This document shows positions 1 to 11,659 of a stretch of 64,000 bases of DNA, in pieces. The notes beneath the pieces are model-generated. The model was not told where the DNA came from and searched no databases. It was given only the letters and a program-made list of their open reading frames with translations. The stretch spans positions 13,006,967-13,070,966 of the forward strand of contig CM030706.1 of NCBI GenBank assembly GCA_017979445.1, in the 5' to 3' direction. The stretch is from Akebia trifoliata (Eukaryota > Streptophyta > Magnoliopsida > Ranunculales > Lardizabalaceae). Every line of letters starts with the position of its first letter. The stretch's first letter is position 1. Made by a program: the position numbers and the translations under genes.

Positions 1-1300
1 CATTGGTGTTGGTGCCTGGTGCCCCAGATGCTCATTGATTAGGTTCTTCTGATTGACAAACCACTTTTTATATGACCTTAGCTCGTGAATTATTTACCCA
101 TCAGATAATCAATCTACAACTATAGATGGTAATAATGTGCTGGAAGCTAATGTCTGTCTCATCACTACAAATATGGTTTAGCAATGACATTTTGCACCTG
201 CTACCCCCACCATACAAATGAAGCAACACAAGCATTAGAGATTCTCAAAACAGAATCAGGTACACAATGTGATATAAAGTTACCTTGACATGTTTGGAAG
301 TTAACAATACAATGTGATATAAAACTTAAAGAGTATATGATAACAATAGACATTTCATGATTTTTATCAGTTGTACAATTGGCTCTTCACACATTCTCAA
401 ACACAAAGGCACTGTAAAGTTCAATACCTGAGTAATACAATGTGCTCAGATCTGCTATTGCAGTGAAAATTAAAGATATTTTGGAGTTCAAGGAACCACC
501 AACATACTGGAATATCAAATATAGATCTGCTATTGCAGTGTCAAAGGATCAAAATCAAATATAACTTCATACTGGAATCTGACTAATATACTTTATCTCA
601 AGTGTGGATTGAAAATGGTCCAATTGATCAACTCAACAATTTACAGATTGGATAGATGGTGAATTGTTCTATACAACTTTAGCTAGCCAGCTAAATTTTC
701 TTGCTTTAAAATTTATGATATATATTAGTGATTACAACCCATTACAAAATCATAATTTGTGGGCAATTAGGTCCCCATCACCTAATATGTGACTAGTCTG
801 AAAATAGAAAGAATAACAAAGTACGATAACAGTGCTAATATAAAAAGGGAAGGAACAATTTCTTGTCCTCTCAATTTCAAACATAATCTTTATTCCATTG
901 AGGTAGGAATTTCTTATTGAATGTAATTAAAGTTTTAATTTCGCAGCAATTCATCTGCTGTAGGAATTGCAATGGACTTAACAATGGGTAAGAAGATCCA
1001 CAGAATGGCATTTTCACCATCTGCTGTAGGAATTGCAAATTTTCAAATTCTTTCCTTACTATCCAAAGATTAGAATTTTGTGAATCATGGAAATGAAATC
1101 AAACATTCCAAAACTAAGCAACAAAGATAGTTTTGCTTCTGTGATTGAATCAGTTTCTAAGTCCAACTTCAAATTCAATTGTGATAGTTAAAGCAACTCC
1201 AACTCCCACTGTCCCAGGATCATAAGACACCAAATCCTAATTATTAACCCTAATCAGCCAAAAACTTCACTAAAAAAATATTAAAAAGATGAGAAAGGGA
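1..1300. other. AT-rich intergenic DNA
   Basis: No coding region is recognisable here. Two short direct repeats are present: a motif reading ATCTGCTATTGCAGTG near 446 and again near 523, and a 21-base motif starting CATCTGCTGTAGG at 952 and again at 1018. Minus-strand splice-donor-like sites occur (for example near 278 and 425), so a non-coding minus-strand transcript is possible, but nothing else supports one. Confidence 0.4.
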
Positions 1301-1659
1301 AGATTCAAACTTGCCTTCTACTGTAATAATTCACAACTAGGAGCATGACTAGACCACAAAATCTTCCCTTGTAATTCCAAGGGAAATTATAATTAGGATT
1401 TATTCCAAATTGATGAACCAAATTCCAGAACACTAGAAAAATTCAAATTTTTTTCAAAGCTTAAAAATCCATAATTAATTCTTACAATTTCTCCAATTTA
1501 AAGCTCAAAACCAATATATTTTCCTCTTTCAGTGAATTTCAATCGTCGCCATCAACATTATCTTTCAAGTTCAACAACTACAATTAAAAAAAAATTTAAA
1601 CCCAATCATTTTCCTCCATCAGTTATTTTCCTAAGAATTGAGAGTGAAAGAAATACCTA

Positions 1660-2010
1660 AGAAAGGTTTGAACTTGAGAGAGAGAGACCACGACGGCGAG
1701 AGTGCGTGAAGAAGACGATGGTTGAGAGAGAGAGACGACAATGGCACTTGAGAGAGTGTGTGAAGACAGCGACGTTTGTAACGTTCTGTCGTTCGAACGG
1801 CGATGACTTGAGAGAATGAAGAAGACGGCGATATATTTCGATCATTCGAACTGTAACTTGAGAGAGAGGGAGAGATGGGAGGGGACGTTCGAACTGAAAC
1901 TTGAGAGAGAGGGCGTCTGTTTAGGTTACAGGCGTTCTGTAACTCATTCAACAGAGAGAAGAGATGAAGAGAGGGATTTGTTAAGAGAGAGGGAGGGGCT
2001 TAAAACAGAA
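1660..2010. repeat. GA-rich degenerate repeat, possible minus-strand leader
   Basis: The motif ACTTGAGAGAG returns at roughly 50-base spacing (near 1671, 1750, 1808, 1857 and 1900), separated by related GAAGACGGCGA-like text. Read on the minus strand it is a CT-rich stretch followed by a TTCTTAG/GTATTTC donor-like site near 1655, which resembles the 5' untranslated exon of a plant gene. Open frames on both strands here are rich in Ser, Leu, Arg and Glu because of the simple sequence and are not called as genes. Confidence 0.4.
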
Positions 2011-2159
2011 TAAAAGGATATTATAAGGGGCCGATTGTAATTACGAATCGTTTCATTTTAAAACCGCAATATTGCAGCTGAACCGTCGGATGCATCACGA
2101 TCTGACGACCGAAAAAACTTGGCACGAAACTTGTTAAAGTTTAGGGCCGCTGAACCGCT

Positions 2160-2162
<3 letters not shown>

Positions 2163-2203
<41 letters not shown>
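2163..2203. repeat. (TA)n microsatellite
   Basis: About twenty uninterrupted TA dinucleotides, forming the left flank of the foldback element. A second, shorter TA tract (about 2541-2558) forms the right flank. Confidence 0.95.
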
Positions 2204-2206
<3 letters not shown>

Positions 2207-2207
<1 letters not shown>

Positions 2208-2540
2208 GGTCAGGTTAAATAAACAACCATTTCAACACACATAGACAACGTGTTTTGTCTTATATGGGCAAAAATGTTTGGAATGGGCTGATTTTTTGTG
2301 AGGATGATCTCTGTGGTGAGGAGATCATCCTTGCCAAAAATCAGCTCATTATGAAACTTCTAGACCGTCCAATTTTCGTAAATCAATTTTGATGGGGTTA
2401 CAATTTTGGAATGGATGATTTTTTGCCAGGATGATCCCCTCATCACAGAGATCATCCTCACAAAAAATCAGTCCATTCCAACATTTTTGCCCATATAAGA
2501 CAAACACGTTGTCGCAATGTTTGTCGCAGGAACCCGACCC
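2207..2540. mobile_element. Foldback / MITE-like element with long inverted arms
   Basis: The left arm (about 2207-2350) and the right arm (about 2409-2540) are near-perfect reverse complements. Both contain ATATGGGCAAAAATGTT, GACTGATTTTTTGTGAGGAT-like text and a GATGATCTCTGTG block, and the outer ends read GGGTCAGGTT on the left and GGGTCGGGTT in reverse complement on the right. About 60 bases separate the arms. There is no coding capacity. It lies between TA tracts, consistent with insertion at TA-rich sites, but no exact target duplication can be defined inside a TA run. The superfamily is not assigned. Confidence 0.8.
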
Positions 2541-2559
2541 ATATATATATATATATATT

Positions 2560-3660
2560 TAAAATATAATTTCCAAGACATTTATGGATTTAATATATTT
2601 ATGACTCATTAAGATCTATTCACAATTCAGTGACTTGACTTGACTTGGTGGACCAAGTTGGAGTTCAATTGGAGTTTTAAAATCATGATTGAAGTACCTT
2701 TGACTTTAAAACCTAAATTAAAAGAGTACTAATTTACTGCTAAAATTGAAGAATCGAAGTGGATTCTCTATAGCATTTTTTTTTCCAATAGCCCTATTTC
2801 CATTGCCAAGAAGATAGTGTTGCGTTTAAACAATCAAACACCTCAACCAACCAATGATCAAGGCCTAGATGAGATTTATTATATATATGTGGATAGCATT
2901 TGGCAACCAACATTAGGGAGTCAATCTATTGTAATCTTCAAATCTAAGAATAAGATTGGATATATATATATATTTTTTTAAGTAGAAGATGATGAGATTT
3001 TTAATTTTCATAGAAAATTTAGGATTATCTACAAGTGATTTAGGTGATATTGAAAAGGATGGATAGAAGATGAAGTTAAATAAATGTAAATTAATTTACT
3101 AATTAAGACGATGAAGAATTTGAAGATATTTAGTTTTAAAAGAAAATTGAGGATTTTTTTTTTTTTTTTTGAGTTACAAGTTGAAAATGAGGATGACTAG
3201 GGCTCTTGTTAGTTTATATTAGAAAAGAAAAATAAGGTCAAACGAGCGTGCCAAAATTTGAAAAATCAAGGATATTTAAATATTCACCAATTTATTAAAA
3301 GGATGCCAAAATCATCCAAAAAATTTATAAGGGTCCGACAACAAGGTGAAAGAAGGAATGTCATCAGTTTCATCACATTTCAAATTAATAATACTCACCA
3401 AACCCTAGCGTGGTGTTCAATTAGGGGGGCAACACAATCAAGGAGGGCAAGTCATCAGCTTGAATCATGGGGAATCTCAGATTATCACCAAATTCTAAGG
3501 GTGTGTATGAAATAGTCAAAAAAATTGAGGGGGCGTAGCTCCGCTCTTTGGTTACACGGTTATTAAGGATAAAAATACCCTTCTCTTTTTATATTTTATT
3601 GAGAAGACTTGAACCCTTGACCTACAAGTTGTTACACAGTAATTTAATTTAAGAATTACC
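2560..3660. other. AT-rich intergenic DNA
   Basis: This stretch contains poly-T runs (around 3157-3170) and short TA tracts (around 2880 and 2960) but no recognisable gene. An 85-codon open frame at 3258-3515 has no recognisable domain and no gene-like context. Confidence 0.4.
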
Positions 3661-3662
3661 GC

Positions 3663-3786
3663 AAAACCCTTATAAGTCGTTAGTCGTCCAAAAACACAAG
3701 AAACATGGTGACATGAAATTTTACAAAAACCTTATAAGTCATTAGTCGTCCAAAAACACAAGAAACACGGTGACATGAAATTTTAA
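3663..3786. repeat. 62-bp tandem duplication
   Basis: Two copies of a unit reading ...CTTATAAGTCGTTAGTCGTCC... with AACACAAGAAACAYGGTGAC lie head to tail at a 62-base period. They differ at only a few positions, so the duplication is fairly recent. Confidence 0.9.
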
Positions 3787-4050
3787 TTTGTGTGGATTTT
3801 CGAAATAAATTATTAAATAAAAATAAAAATTATTACGACAAGCTGGACCAAACACTCTTATAGATTGTAGAATCCGATTTTGACCAATAATTGGATTGTA
3901 GAATTCAAACTTGAGTCTCCCATGTTTATTATGCCAAACGACACTATGACTATTCTTACAAAACCCTTTCAACACTTTATTCTCGTGCTCTCAATCTAAT
4001 ATTAATAATTAATAAATGAGATGTTAATAGGGAAAATCTATTTGTCAGAT

Positions 4051-4675
4051 TTTAATACAAAGACTCCTTTACTTTATCAAGTTGGCTCCTCAACAAACCT
4101 TTCTTTCTTAAAAATAATAATAAAATAAAATAAAAACAAACTAACCTGATTTATGTGGTAATATTTGAATTTTTACTAAGATTGTTGGGCCAACGTAAAT
4201 TATCAAATTGGCAATCCAACACCACAATCTTATTTAAAAGAAAAAGATGTAAAACAATTTCTTTTTTGAGCTTGATCCATGATGCTGAAAATGGATAGTT
4301 ACCGAACTCTCAAAATGAAAATAAAAATCCAAATGATGCAAATTTAATTTTTTTTCAATTTATTTTTTTAAAATTCTTAGAATTTTGTCCTCTACAACCT
4401 TGTGGCATCACATCAACTTTTAGATGCCTATTGATACAAAAACTTTCCTTAATAATTTAACAATGAAAGTATTTTTTTTTCTTTTTTAACAAACCTGGAT
4501 ATGTGATCCACATTTAAAAAATATTAAATATCTATAATTCTCTTGATATAATGGGTATATGATTTAAAGAACTAAGGACATTATAAATATCTAATCATTT
4601 AAAATGATGGGGATCCCATTGAAGGTTTGTTGAGTAATAAAGTTGAAAAAGTAAAGGAATTTTTGTAATATAAAT
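4051..4675 (+). mobile_element. Miniature inverted-repeat element, copy 1 (long version)
   Basis: Terminal inverted repeats of about 50 bases are visible: the left arm around 4051-4100 reads AAGACTCCTTTACTTTATCA then CTCAACAAACCTT, and the right arm around 4612-4675 gives the same words on the other strand. The interior shares with the elements at 4688, 7704 and 33821 the text CAATCCAACACCACAATC and a TTCTTAGAATTTTGTCCTC block. There are no open frames of note. It appears to be a non-autonomous DNA transposon. Confidence 0.7.
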
Positions 4676-4687
4676 GCAACATGGTAT

Positions 4688-5060
4688 ATATAGTAAGGAT
4701 TCACCCTTACTAATGGTCCTTAGGCTTGCCTTGTGACGTCAAAATACATGGTCCGCTGCCTCAGGGTTGTATAGGAAAAAGTTTTCTGAACTTTGAATTT
4801 TTTTTTTCAAAAATAGTTATTTTTCACCGATGAAAATTCATTTTAATTTTTTGAGTTAGTTAAGAATTCGATAGCTATCCATTTTAAAAACCTTAGATCA
4901 AGTTTTTTAAAAAAATTGTTTTAGAATATTTTTTTTTCTTTTTTCGTGATATAGTTTTTGGAGGGAATTTAGAGGGTTTTGGTGTTGGATTGCTAATGTG
5001 GTAATTAATTTGAGTAAAACTAGTCTTAGTAAGGCTTAAATTCTTTACTATGTTTCCCTT
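4688..5060 (-). mobile_element. Miniature inverted-repeat element, copy 2
   Basis: The ends carry TAGTAAGGATTCACCCTTAC on the left and, in reverse complement, TAGTAAAG...GCCTTACTAAGAC on the right. Read on the minus strand the sequence runs from the terminal repeat through TGGTAATT-type text to AGCAATCCAACACC, matching the order in the copy at 7704, so this copy is inverted relative to it. It abuts copy 1 with almost no gap. Confidence 0.7.
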
Positions 5061-5871
5061 TGATAAATATTGCAAGGGACCGACTAGTTTCATACCACCT
5101 ATTATTATAAGCACTCCATCACTTAAAAATTACCCTTTGCACCCCTATTTGGATGATTCACTCAAAAAATAATTAAAAAAAATGTTGCACACTATTTTTA
5201 TTTTTTGTGTGTTCTTCCCCAATTATGTTTAGAGAAATTATTATTAGTCCAATAATTTTTGGAAAAAATAGTTTTTTGTTTTAGAGTCATGTTTAGAAAG
5301 TTATGCTACATGGGTTCAAATTAAATTCTAGACAAAGATTAAAAAATTAGTGCCCTTATTAAATAGAAAATGCGAAATGATAAAAAGAATTTATTATAAT
5401 TTTCACAAGTCTGACATTTGATGTGCACGTAACCATAAATGTCATAAATGTGTTTTCTCGTAATACGAGTAAAAATTATGTATGCATGTCTACGTTAGAA
5501 TTGAAAGAATCACAATAAATGCTTTGTGTCACCTCAGCCCTGACTCTTATTAAATTGAAATAAAAAAAGAACACGAACAAATTTAATCATAAAACATGAT
5601 CAAAATTAATCATAAAACATGATCAAAGTAAAACAAGCACGAGAAAATAATACAAATTACAAGTTAAAATAAAACTTAATCCCTCAAAGATTAGGTATGA
5701 GGTTATAAAAATACAACTAGTCTGTCGCATACTGTAAATGCCTTCCCTGATAAACGTGGGCGTGGACAGTTCCCTTGGCGTGTTTCAACTTTGAATCCTC
5801 TCCCATGTTTCACATTTGACCGAAATCACACCGTCCATCCCATCCTCTACAAAACCCCACACCGATCTTCC
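5061..5871. other. Upstream region of the allene oxide cyclase gene
   Basis: This is non-coding DNA between the miniature elements and the gene. It contains a 22-base tandem duplication at about 5582-5627 (unit TTAATCATAAAACATGATCA). No perfect CACGTG G-box was seen; ACGTG-type cores occur near 5425 and 5753. Nothing else is recognised. Confidence 0.5.
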
Positions 5872-5882
5872 TTTATTTAAAC
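5872..5882 (+). promoter_or_regulatory. Putative TATA box
   Basis: TTTATTTAAAC lies about 130 bases before the chosen start codon. It would place transcription initiation near 5900-5915 and give a pyrimidine-rich leader of about 90-100 bases, a normal arrangement for a plant gene. Confidence 0.5.
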
Positions 5883-6001
5883 CTATACTCAGTCGGTCAC
5901 CTCTTCCAAGTTGCCCACAATACAACCAACCACTTTCAGTTTCAGAGCGCATCTATCTTCATTCTTCTCTTCTACCTTCCTCGATTCAAAATCCTTCATC
6001 A

Positions 6002-6958
6002 ATGGCTGCTGCAATTTTATCTCACAAAACCATCTCCTCCTCTTCTTTCAAATTACCCATCTCATCATCGCCCGTTTCTTCACAAACCCAGAAATACTTA
6101 GGCTTTAATATCTCGGAATCCTTCTCAACCCAAGGTCTCAAACTCACAACTACCCATCAAAGAAACACCAAATGCATCAAAACCAAATCTTTCTTCTTTA
6201 AAAAAGAAAAACAGAGCACCACTACCCCTGATTCTTCAAGACCTAGTAAGTATATCTCATTAATCTCTCCATCACAAATCACAATGCTTATAACATTATT
6301 TACATACTAAAGATTACTTTTATTGTTATTGTTGGTGTGTGAAGCTAAGGTTCAAGAACTCTACGTGTACGAAATTAACGAGAGGGACAGAGGAAGCCCA
6401 GCTTATCTTCGATTGAGCAAGAAAGAAGTCAATTCTCTTGGCGATCTCGTACCTTTCAGCAACAAGGCAAGTCCTTTACAAGAAAAAAACCCAAAAGTTT
6501 TGTATTAGTTATTATATCCCTTAGTGGTCTAATTTTCGAATCCAAATTTGCAGATTTACAGCGGAACATTGGAGAAGAGATTGGGGATAACTGCAGGGCT
6601 CTGTATTCTGATCCAACACGTACCCGAAAAGAAAGGGGACCGATACGAAGCCATTTACAGCTTTTATTTTGGGGATTATGGGCACATATCGGTTCAAGGG
6701 GCGTATCTGACTTATGAGGATACGTATCTGGCGATAACAGGTGGATCGGGAATTTTCGAAGGGGTTTATGGTCAGGTGAAGCTTCAACAGATCGTATTCC
6801 CTTTCAAGCTGTTTTATACTTTTTATCTTAAAGGGATACATGATCTGCCTGCGGAGCTTCTTGGTACACCCGTTTCTCCATCCCCTACTGTTGAGCCATC
6901 TCCAGCAGCCAAGGCGGCTACCAAACCAGAAGCCACTGTTCCTAACTTTACCAACTGA
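6002..6958 (+). CDS. AOC: Allene oxide cyclase, chloroplastic (three exons)
   Basis: Converts the unstable allene oxide made by allene oxide synthase into 12-oxo-phytodienoic acid in plastids, the step that fixes stereochemistry in jasmonate synthesis. Exons are 6002-6245, 6345-6466 and 6554-6958, giving 256 residues, the usual length for the family. Residues 1-80 are rich in Ser, Thr and Lys as in a plastid transit peptide; the start [15 protein letters not shown] is typical. The barrel domain begins near residue 83 ([12 protein letters not shown]). Residues corresponding to the known active site are present with correct spacing: Glu91, Asn93, Ser99, Pro100 and Cys139 (in AGLCIL). The family signatures [13 protein letters not shown] and AITGGSG are intact, and the C-terminus NFTN is canonical. 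Intron 1 is GT-AG (phase 1, restoring Thr82). Intron 2 begins GCAAGT and ends CAG, a GC-AG intron. No frameshift or internal stop is seen, so the gene looks functional. Confidence 0.97.
6467..6553 (+). other. GC-AG intron in the allene oxide cyclase gene
   Basis: The exon ends ...AACAAG and the intron starts GCAAGT, the strong consensus for GC donors (AG|GCAAGT). It ends TTTGCAG before ATTTACAGC. Only this junction joins SNK to IYSGT in frame; using the nearby GT at 6471 would shift the frame. The intron is 87 bases long. Confidence 0.85.
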
Positions 6959-7703
6959 GAGTCTGAGACTTGGAGTGGGTCCCATTTCCAAAGATGCTTT
7001 CAAAATTTTTAGAGTATTTCTGTATTTTATCATTTTATCTTAGTAGATAGCACTAAATGCCAAATTTTATCAAATCTTCATTTGGAAAAATGAACATTGA
7101 CTGTTGGGTCATTGGCGTTGATATGTAAATGTAATGTGTGATGAGTTGAAATTCCACTTGCCAATTTTTTTTGTTTTAATATAATGATTTTATTTTAAGG
7201 GACATGGGCATTGATCTTTCTAATTGAATCTATTTATAAGTAGAACGGTGTCCTGTTCCTATAACGTGTGGGACATTTTTATTGGCTACAACTTGATTAA
7301 GAGCTTTATGTGTTTCAAAATCTAACAAAAATGTGTCGTGTAGACACCTTACCTTTAGAAGTTATGAACTAATGATAAAACGATTCCCCCACGTGGCATA
7401 TTCAATCAACCCTTTTGATGTGACATGTGCATTGAACAGTAGATTTGTCTCCCCAGGATTCATTTTATCACGATTCTTACTTTTATCATAGGAATGGTAT
7501 ATATCGTATTACATCCGAGTTTTATAAGAATTGTAGTCCATTGCCCTCTTTCCGTTGTGTTTTCCCTCCATGAGAGTAAAGGATTTTATTTTGGGAAGTG
7601 CTTTATTTATTTTTTATTTTTATAAATTATTCTTATTTTATGTGCTATGATTGTAGATGGACTGCTTATATGTAAAATTGTTGTGAGATTTATAAGTTAA
7701 ACC
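6959..7703. other. 3' untranslated region and downstream spacer
   Basis: The 3' untranslated region follows the TGA at 6956-6958. T-rich and AATATAA-like elements near 7030-7190 could guide polyadenylation. A CACGTG word occurs at 7390-7395. No other gene is visible. Confidence 0.5.
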
Positions 7704-8078
7704 CTTTCCTTACTAATGTAGTAAGATTTTAGTCTTACTAAGAGTCAATTTGCTCAAATGGATTACCACATCAGAAATTCAACATCACAATCCTCTACGT
7801 TGTAGGAAAAACAAATATAATAAAAAAAAAAAATTTTTAAAAATTTCTTTTGAACTAGATCTAAGATTTTGAAAATAAGCGTTTATCGGACTTCCACATA
7901 ACTCCCAAACTTAAAAATGAAAGTCAATGGTGAAAAATAACCTTTTAAATTTTTTTTTTTTCAAAATTCATAAAATTTTGTCTTCTATAACCCTGAAGCA
8001 TTGGATCATGTTTTTGAATGCCAAGAGGTGAGCCCAAGGACCCTTAGTAAGGGTGAAATCCTTACTAACTTAGGGGGA
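7704..8078 (+). mobile_element. Miniature inverted-repeat element, copy 3
   Basis: The left end reads CCTTACTAATGTAGTAAGA then AGTCTTACTAAGAGTC. The right end, reverse-complemented, reads TTAGTAAGGATTTCACCC then TTACTAAGGGTC. Interior words (TTCAACATCACAATCCTC, AATTTTGTCTTCTATAACC) match the copies at 4051, 4688 and 33821. It starts about 750 bases after the allene oxide cyclase stop codon and is non-coding. Confidence 0.75.
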
Positions 8079-8379
8079 CTAGATTTATAATCGTTAAGAT
8101 TAGGGTTAATAGATGGCAATTGGGAATGATGTAGTATTAGCTTGGTAACCTATAAGAGTATATACAAGAAGAAAAAATATCCTACTAAATTTAGATCAGG
8201 CACTTGGGATCAAAATTACTTGTCTTTGACTCAGTACAAAGGATGATGAGACCGAGTCCATGTAAGACTATCCTCATTCTCAAACCCTAATCGAACATGG
8301 ATGAGGGAAAGGTTGAGTACACGTGGAACTCTCCAAACTTTGGGCAAACCTTGAAAGCACCCTCAGAACCGTAGGATAG

Positions 8380-8860
8380 CGGATCCTTTTTGTTTTTTGT
8401 TTTTTTATTTTTTGTCTTTTTTAGTTGTCATCTAGTTTAGATTTCGGAACCAAAAGTTGACTTTGAATGAAAATCGGGTCGGTCTATGACAAAAAATAGT
8501 GGGTTAAGGGATCAGATTACAAAATTCAGAAGGTATTAGGCACTGTTTTGCCAGACACTAAGTTAGTATCTACTACAATCCAGGACTATCTTATGGTCAA
8601 TGGATAAGACTACAACCAAACGAACGATTAAAGTGACTTTAAAATCAACTAGGGGTAACTAAGTCAAGGTTATCCTATGGTCAAAGGTCAACCATTATCA
8701 TCATAAAATATCAAGCCGACTAATCAAATCCCATGGCTATAATTTTCTCAAATAATAATAAAACAATCTTTTCAAATCATATCAAAATCCATAATTTCTA
8801 ATTAAATCTTCACGAAAAATCAATTGATTTACAAATTAGTTCTCACGTGGCAAAGACTAA
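8380..8860 (-). mobile_element. LTR fragment related to the LTR at 9831
   Basis: Runs parallel to 9865-10160: both have AGTTG(C/T)CA(C/T)CTAGTTTAG, then GGGTTA(A/G)GGGATCAGATTA-like text, GAAGGT(A/G)TTAG(A/G)CAC, and ATCTACTACAATCCAGGACT-type text in the same order. Orientation is minus by comparison with the LTR at 9831-13117. It is truncated on both sides. What lies at 8100-8380 is not recognised. Confidence 0.55.
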
Positions 8861-8883
8861 CGCGTTAACTTACGCTCCTTATT

Positions 8884-9830
8884 GTGCTGCCAATAGTGTT
8901 GAACCCTCTCCTTACGACCGCACAAGTTAAGAACAATGCACCAATCCCAAATATGAACCAAATGACTAACCCACCCCCTTTCTATATCCCTTATCAACCC
9001 CCTGTCCAGAAAAACGTCATTCAAGAAGATAAGTCAAGCTGGGTAAGGCCATCGGAAAGGAATCACGTGGAGGAACGACTGGGTAGCTGTATTGATACTT
9101 TAATAGAGGAACTGAACCATATGAAAGGGATTGATTCACAAAAGGGAGTAAGATTTGAAGACCTGTGATTTTACCCTGACTTTGCACCTCCAACAGGCTT
9201 CAAATGCCTAGAGTTAGAGAAATACAACAACATTGGATGGCTTTTAGCTCACCTAAGACTCTGTTGGAGGGCCATATTTCAATTCGGAAGGAATGATAAG
9301 TTATTGGCGTAGATGTTTCAGGGAAGGTTGATAGGACAAGCATTGAATTGGTTCACTTAGTTTGATCATAACAAGATTCAAAACTAGTAAAACTTAGCCG
9401 ATATCTTCATGAAAAATTATCGATTCAATATTGACATCGTCAAGGAGTAGAAAAAATAATGAGGAAGCCAAATAAGACCAACAGAGAATACGCCCAAAGA
9501 TGAAGGGAGTCGATCGCACAAGTAAAGCTTCCCATGAATGGCATTGAAATGAACACCGCCTTCATTTCTATATTGGGACAACATTATTACACCTATCTTA
9601 TAAGGCACACTACAACGAGCTTTGCATCATTGGTACAAATTGTTGATAAGATTAAAGATGAATTGAGGTTGGGTTTGATTTTTGATTAGTCAGCCAATCA
9701 ACAAGAGGTTTCGACTAGTGGTGCATGATAGAAAATGATAGTAAATAAGTTGAAGAAGAAAGAAGACGACCAAGTTAATTACATTCAGCTAGCTAAAGTG
9801 AAATCACCTCAACCCATTTTCATTAAATAG
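8884..9830 (+). pseudogene. Decayed Ty3/gypsy gag
   Basis: The first 94 codons are open and end in GVRFEDL, followed by a TGA where the related gag at 42.0-42.8 kb reads Cys. Reading on gives FYPDFAPPTGFKCLELEKYN, then WLLAHLRL and ALNWFT, matching the order and text of that other gag (FYPNAQLSAKFKCPQFEKYN, LLSHLKL, ALKWFS). At least six in-frame stops follow, and a frameshift leads into YTYLIRHTTTSFASLVQ, like the YTHLVGHTTGTFSNLVQ of the minus-strand gag near 30.0 kb. The sequence is cut off at the LTR boundary at 9831, so the rest of its element lies elsewhere or is lost. It is an old, dead structural polyprotein. Confidence 0.8.
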
Positions 9831-10259
9831 TGAAGAAGAGTCCGATTGGTAAATGAGGGATTTTTAAAAAAATGGAAGTTGCCACCTAGTTTAGGTTTAG
9901 GAAAAAAAACTCCAAATGGATCTGGATCGATCCACGAATAAAAGAAATGTGTAAAGGGTTAGATTATGGGTTTCGGAAGGTGTTAGACACCGAACCTGTT
10001 CGATCAAGATGATCGATCTCTACTACGATCCAAAACTATCCTATAATCAACGGGAAAGACTAAAGTCAAACTATGGTCCAATCATCATCAATTTATATCG
10101 GATTTGCTAAACGAATCTTATGGCTAAAATCCCTCAAAATATTACATGATTTTTTGAATTTCTCAAAAAGGAAAAACTTTGAAAAAAACCCAAATCATAT
10201 CATATGTTCTAGAGTTCATATGGTAATATTTTCCAAATCATCTGAAATAGGAACTTATG

Positions 10260-10800
10260 AAAATTCTCCAAATGGAAAAATTATGAATATGAATTTGCTA
10301 AATTAGCAACTTATGAAGTTTTTAAATTAGAAATTTAATTTTTCCTAAATTAAAAATTTTAGAATATATGATGAATTCCCAAATTAGAAGTTTATAAAAA
10401 TAAATTCTCCAAAATAGAAAATTTCAAAAAAATATAAAATTTTCGAATTAGAAAATCCTGAATTTCCATGAACATGAAATTTCTAAATAGGAAAATGCAA
10501 AAACTTCTAAATTTGAAAATTATTAAAATGTGAAATATCTAAATTAGAAATTTATGAATATGTGTTTTCCTAAAATCGAAAATTATGAAATTCTCATATT
10601 AGGAAATTTCAAATACGAATTTTTCACAATATAAAATATGAATCTGAAATTTTCAACAAGAAAATAGAAAATATGAACATGGAAATTTCAAAATAGAATA
10701 TTATAAATTTGAATAGAAAATTTCAAAATAAGTGCAATTTATGAATTTCTGAATTATCAAATCATGATCATGAAATTTCTAAATCGATAAATTACTCACA
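10260..10800. repeat. Low-complexity AT repeat in the LTR
   Basis: Variants of TTTCTAAATTAGAAATTTATGAA recur every 30-40 bases. The units are weak palindromes. No coding capacity. Confidence 0.6.
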
Positions 10801-11659
10801 TAGACGAAATTCCAAAATTAACAAGAGATAGAGATATGCCAATTTCTAAATTTTCCAACATTCGTCTTGACTATTCATCAACTTAGTGAGAAAATTATCG
10901 CATGTCATTATTTTCAAATCATTGCACAAGTATCACTTATCCCAATCCATCAATTTGAGTAATTATCCATTTTTAAACATGAAAATTATCAAAATAATTT
11001 AAATCACTCTAATTTGCAAAAAAATTTAAACAAACACAAAAAAATCAACTTAAGAATGGTGATCATGAATTTCATAAAAAAATATAATTCATAATTCTAC
11101 TAATATAAGAAAAAATAATGAGAAAGAATAAAAGATCAACAATTTCCTATACCTTAAGCTACATAATGATTATTATTTTAAAACAATAGAAAACACTAAT
11201 ATAATAATAAATAAAATAAAAAAAATAAATGGAAAAGAACAAAGCATGAGGAAAAGGAGAAGAGAAAATAAAATAGAAAAAAAATAAAATTACGTCAGAC
11301 TTACCTTGATGTCGGAATGGCGGCTAGGTGTAGTTCCTTCAAACAAAACTCATAATGACTTGCGAGTATTGTAGCAATCAAAGATAGGAATTGTAAGTGG
11401 TTGTGTGAAGGAAACAAATGAAATGATTCCTTTGTACTCTCCTATAAACTCTTTTTATTATTTTTGTGAAATAAGGAGGTTAATAGGTGAAAGTTGAGAT
11501 TGAAAGGTAGCTGAGAGTGATGGGTGTTATTGTAATAATGGTGGATGCTGTGGAGATTTGTAAAATGAGGTGGAAGACGTGGTGGATGCTGCCGTGGAGA
11601 GATGGATGACAGAAGATGGGATAGTAGAGACTTGTGGGGAGAAAGAACTGGAGGACAGA

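Noticed and set aside
1631..1951. 106-codon minus-strand frame
   Set aside because: Translation of a CT-rich degenerate repeat; no domain and an overlapping plus-strand frame of equal quality.
3258..3515. 85-codon plus-strand frame
   Set aside because: No recognisable domain, leader or promoter; surrounded by AT-rich intergenic DNA.
5816..6001. Upstream in-frame start for the allene oxide cyclase
   Set aside because: The frame is open back to 5816, but the TATA-like box at 5872 and the canonical MAAA transit peptide at 6002 favour the later start.
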